11,188 nt of DNA from Conidiobolus incongruus B7586 (lineage: Eukaryota; Entomophthoromycota; Entomophthoromycetes; Entomophthorales; Conidiobolaceae): the NCBI GenBank assembly GCA_000697335.1, contig JNEM01009838.1:1-11188 (forward strand), written 5' to 3'. The position numbers and the translations under genes were made by a program. The notes beneath the pieces were generated by a model. That model made no database searches. It was not told where the DNA came from and saw only the letters and a program-made list of their open reading frames with translations. Shown here one piece after another: positions 9,040 through 11,188 of the stretch (position 1 is its first letter; each line of letters starts with the position of its first letter).

Positions 9040-9963
9040 ATGACTGCTACTTATGATACTCCTTTGAATCTTGCTTTACCCTCTCACATCCCCGGCGCTG
9101 ACAAATTGAATGCCTATTTTAATTTAGTTAACACTACCTTCCCTCAAGAAACTACCGAAAATAATAAGAGGATAGGGTCGAGGAGGAGGCAGCGTATCAA
9201 TAATGGTAACCCATCTATTTCAGGTTACTTGTAGGTTTATTATTGATCCTGACATGTTGACCCCTTATAGATAATTTTAAAGACCATCCCTTAGCGCTAT
9301 TAACCCCTGAGGACTTATTGCCGCCTGGCTATGGTCCTCATATCCCCAAATTCCACTTTGCATCTAGATATATGCATCCCAATTATTTTGTTTCTATTCC
9401 ATTTGAGCCAGACCGCCAAGGTCCTGAGCCCATTGTAGCTAGAAATGTGAAGAAGATGGCCAAACGTGCCAAAATTTCACCAGAATTTGTACAAGAATGT
9501 GAAGAGCATTTGAATCAATTTATCAAACTTATTTTGGATGCTAAGGGGGTAGGTGAATTTAATCAAGTGGAATGGGACGATTTAGATGATGACCATAACG
9601 ATTGTTTTATTAAGGATAATATTGAAGATGAAGATTTGATTATTATTACTAAAGAAACTACCTATAATGATGTAACCAAGCCAATTCCTCCTACCATTAT
9701 TATGGGTCAGGATGGTAAACGTCAGTTGGCTTGGGTTATTACTGATTCCTTCTCAAGGTTGGTCATTCATAATATGTGCAAGTATTATAACGTTACTTCC
9801 TTTAGTAAGTTATCATTTTATTATATATTTTTTACCTATTAACTTATTTTTTAATTTTCAAGGTATGAATAACCCTTCCAATGAACGTGTCACCTATGTT
9901 GTTGAACCTGACGAAGCCTTCCAACCTCCTAAGACTTCATTTTATTCTCATTTGTTCTCTTGA
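9040..9963 (+). CDS. R3H-domain protein with R3H-associated N-terminal region, three exons
   Basis: Exons are 9040-9205, 9271-9804 and 9863-9963 (801 nt, 266 residues). The introns of 65 and 58 nt have GTAACC and GTAAGT donors, both phase 1. The N-terminal half carries a basic GSRRRQR motif (about residues 47-53), then a Pro-rich LTPEDLLPPGYGPHIP segment (about 66-81) and a conserved-looking aromatic stretch to about residue 110. I associate these with the R3H-associated N-terminal domain (R3HDM4-like proteins). A strongly acidic linker (about 155-177) precedes the R3H domain, whose signature Arg and His are R218 and H222 in RLVIH, followed by CKYYNVTSFS. R3H domains bind single-stranded nucleic acid, so a role in RNA or ssDNA metabolism is likely, but partner and process are unknown. 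The start ATG has A at -3. Exon 1 uses many C-ending codons (CCC, ATC, GGC, TTC), less AT-biased than the ligase gene, which may reflect higher expression. Confidence 0.85.
9206..9862 (+). other. Two introns of the R3H gene
   Basis: Introns lie at 9206-9270 (65 nt, GTAACC...TATAG, branch-like CCTGAC) and 9805-9862 (58 nt, GTAAGT...TTCAAG, branch-like TATTAAC). The first removes a stop that would otherwise end the protein after 64 residues. The second links the R3H helix to the VTYVVEPDE strand region. The reading frame is kept through both joins. Confidence 0.8.
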
Positions 9964-9984
9964 CACTTGGATTTAAATCAATAG

Positions 9985-10034
9985 GAAGACAATGATTAAC
10001 TTAATTTTTTAATTAAATTAAAAATTTGTCTTTC
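9985..10034 (+). terminator. Hairpin in the 3' UTR of the R3H gene
   Basis: GAAGACAA (9985-9992) pairs with TTGTCTTTC (10026-10034) with one bulged base. Inside it AATTTTTTAAT pairs with ATTAAAAATT around a tiny loop. The structure starts 22 bases after the stop codon, so it would form in the transcript. It may help 3' end formation or stability. It could also be chance, since the inner arm is only A and T. Confidence 0.35.
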
Positions 10035-10623
10035 TTGAATAATGTTCTCTTGGTTGTTTTTTTATCAATTTATTAATAGGGTTTATAATTTTTATCTATG
10101 TGGGATTGAAATGATTTCAATTAATATATCATTATTGTTTATTCATAACTGGTTTTAAATCAAATACAATCATTATATTCGTTTTTATTCAGTATCATAA
10201 AATTATTAATAATAAAATAACCAATTCAATATTTTAATTCAGGGTCAATCCATGTATTGTAATAGATACATTGAAGATACGATACATTCTATTCCAAGGT
10301 AAATATATATGAAATATGAAACATTACAATGATATATCGGATTTGACTCAATTTAATCAATATTAATGAACTTGATGTATTTAGTATTTTATCAGATTTG
10401 TATACAAATATGGAATATAAAATCAGGGAGTTCTTGACAAAAACATTTGGAGCCTATATTTTATTTTTGTGTGATATTAAATAAATCATTTTTCCAATAA
10501 TTATTCATAAATCATGATATATTATAATCGTTCAGTAAGCTAAAATATAATGTTGTTTATTATTTTAATACTTAATAATTAAGTGACAATATCTTTAGGA
10601 TAATCATTTATTAATTGATGATT
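10035..10623. other. Intergenic region between two convergent genes
   Basis: No coding segment or RNA gene is recognisable on either strand. The stretch holds the 3' flanks of the R3H gene (plus) and the membrane-protein gene (minus), with several AATAAA-like strings, as expected between convergent transcripts. Confidence 0.6.
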
Positions 10624-10634
10624 TTTATTTTATT
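10624..10634 (-). terminator. Overlapping polyadenylation signals of the minus-strand gene
   Basis: On the minus strand two AATAAA hexamers (10634-10629 and 10629-10624) start 45 bases after the TAA at 10681-10679. This spacing supports that TAA, rather than the earlier TGA at 10870-10868, as the true end of the gene. Confidence 0.4.
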
Positions 10635-10678
10635 ATACAATATTGAATTGTGTTTCATGACTGTAGAATGGTTTTAAC

Positions 10679-11151
10679 TTATCGGTCAAATACAATGCTC
10701 CATATCAGCATGACCACAATTGAACCAAAAATGCTTATATTAGTTAGAATCACAAACAAACTGGTACTTATTATAAAGAGTAAAAAACACTGACATTTGT
10801 CTGAATAATGATTACAGTACCCCAAACTATAGATACTAAAGATTGCGTTTCTATACTCTTTGATCTCTCAATTAATCTTGAATTCCTGAAGTTTTTCCCT
10901 CTTATTCTCAATGATCTTAGACTTTTGAATAAAAAAACTTTTAAACCCAACAACTACTAATAAGACAAATTCAATTGTCCAAAGGACCACTGCACCATTA
11001 ATTTCAACTAAGTGTGGATCATGAAGTATTTTACTAAGGGCTAATCCAAAAAGTAGTGAGAGAACCATTATAATTGGAAAAGGTTCAAATCTCTTCTTGA
11101 TAAAGATATTATACAACCCCAATATTGGAGAAATAATTAATGGGGCAATCA
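10679..11151 (-). CDS. 3' part of an unrecognised multi-pass membrane protein gene
   Basis: I do not recognise the family. On the minus strand an exon appears to begin at 11151, just after a GAGCAG acceptor. Upstream, the same frame is stopped and the sequence looks like intron up to the window edge. The frame encodes hydrophobic segments such as FPIIMVLSLLFGLALSKIL and AVVLWTIEFVLLVVVGF, separated by charged loops with KKRFEPF and HDPHLVE. It then meets a TGA at 10870-10868. The same frame reopens at once for 62 codons, with two more hydrophobic stretches ending VVMLIWSIVFDR, and closes with TAA at 10681-10679 before AATAAA signals. Either an intron whose length is a multiple of three removes the TGA (for example 10922-10851, with a weak GTCTAA donor), or the protein truly ends at 10868. 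The N-terminal part lies outside the window. At least three membrane spans are visible, possibly five. Confidence 0.55.
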
Positions 11152-11188
11152 CTGCTCTTTATTCACTATAAAAATGTTTGAGCGTAAA
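11152..11188 (-). other. 3' end of an intron in the minus-strand membrane-protein gene
   Basis: Read on the minus strand, this ends in AAAGAGCAG directly before the first recognisable codons, and it holds a stop in the coding frame (TAA at 11161-11159). It also has a CTCAAAC branch-like motif. The previous exon must lie beyond the right edge and end one base into a codon. Confidence 0.45.

Noticed and set aside
9712-9963. Separate small gene starting inside the R3H gene
   Set aside because: Its first part is out of frame with the R3H domain and its middle is the second intron. Only the end, 9863-9963, is the true third exon.
10771-10953. Minus-strand 60-codon frame overlapping the membrane-protein frame
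   Set aside because: It lies in another frame over the 3' part of the membrane-protein gene and lacks the hydrophobic segments; it is best seen as a shadow.
1-11188. CRISPR array, rRNA gene or bacterial operon
   Set aside because: No regularly spaced repeats, no rRNA-like sequence, and the genes carry spliceosomal introns, so the DNA is eukaryotic nuclear.

Overview
The window looks like nuclear DNA from a very AT-rich fungus, possibly an early-diverging one of the Conidiobolus/Entomophthoromycotina kind. The fungal call rests on several things. The genes are split by nine short introns of 51-65 bases, mostly with GTAA donors and TAAC/TAAT branch-like motifs close to the 3' splice site. There are AATAAA polyadenylation signals, CCAAT motifs, and a protein pairing an R3H-associated N-terminal region with an R3H domain. 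The lineage below fungus is inference from composition and intron style only.

Layout: (1) Positions 1 to about 5190 are a gene-poor, extremely AT-rich stretch with short TA microsatellites, inverted repeats and a few less AT-rich islands (about 790-925, 2040-2510 on the minus strand, 3385-3492). No intact gene could be recognised there. (2) 5195-7072, plus strand: an eight-exon gene for a 497-residue multi-pass membrane RING-H2 ubiquitin ligase of the gp78/AMFR type, the ER-associated-degradation relative of HRD1. (3) 7073-9039: an AT-rich intergenic stretch. It ends in a probable promoter zone with a C-rich/CCCCT block and three CCAAT motifs (8578-8731). (4) 9040-9963, plus strand: a three-exon gene for a 266-residue R3H-domain protein with an R3H-associated N-terminal region, so a probable single-stranded nucleic-acid binder. 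(5) 9964-10678: a 3' intergenic stretch between convergent genes, with a hairpin after the R3H gene and AATAAA signals for the minus-strand gene. (6) 10679-11151, minus strand: the 3' end of an unrecognised multi-pass membrane protein gene whose 5' part lies beyond the right edge. One in-frame stop interrupts its otherwise open frame, so its last intron or stop is unresolved.

The three genes look independent; nothing indicates a shared pathway or an operon-like unit. No CRISPR array, transposase, rRNA or convincing tRNA was seen. The most informative result is the reconstructed gp78/AMFR-type ligase. It has the membrane domain, linker and RING in the usual order, but the C-terminus stops just where a CUE ubiquitin-binding domain appears to begin. 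I did not find a clearly new biological system in this window.
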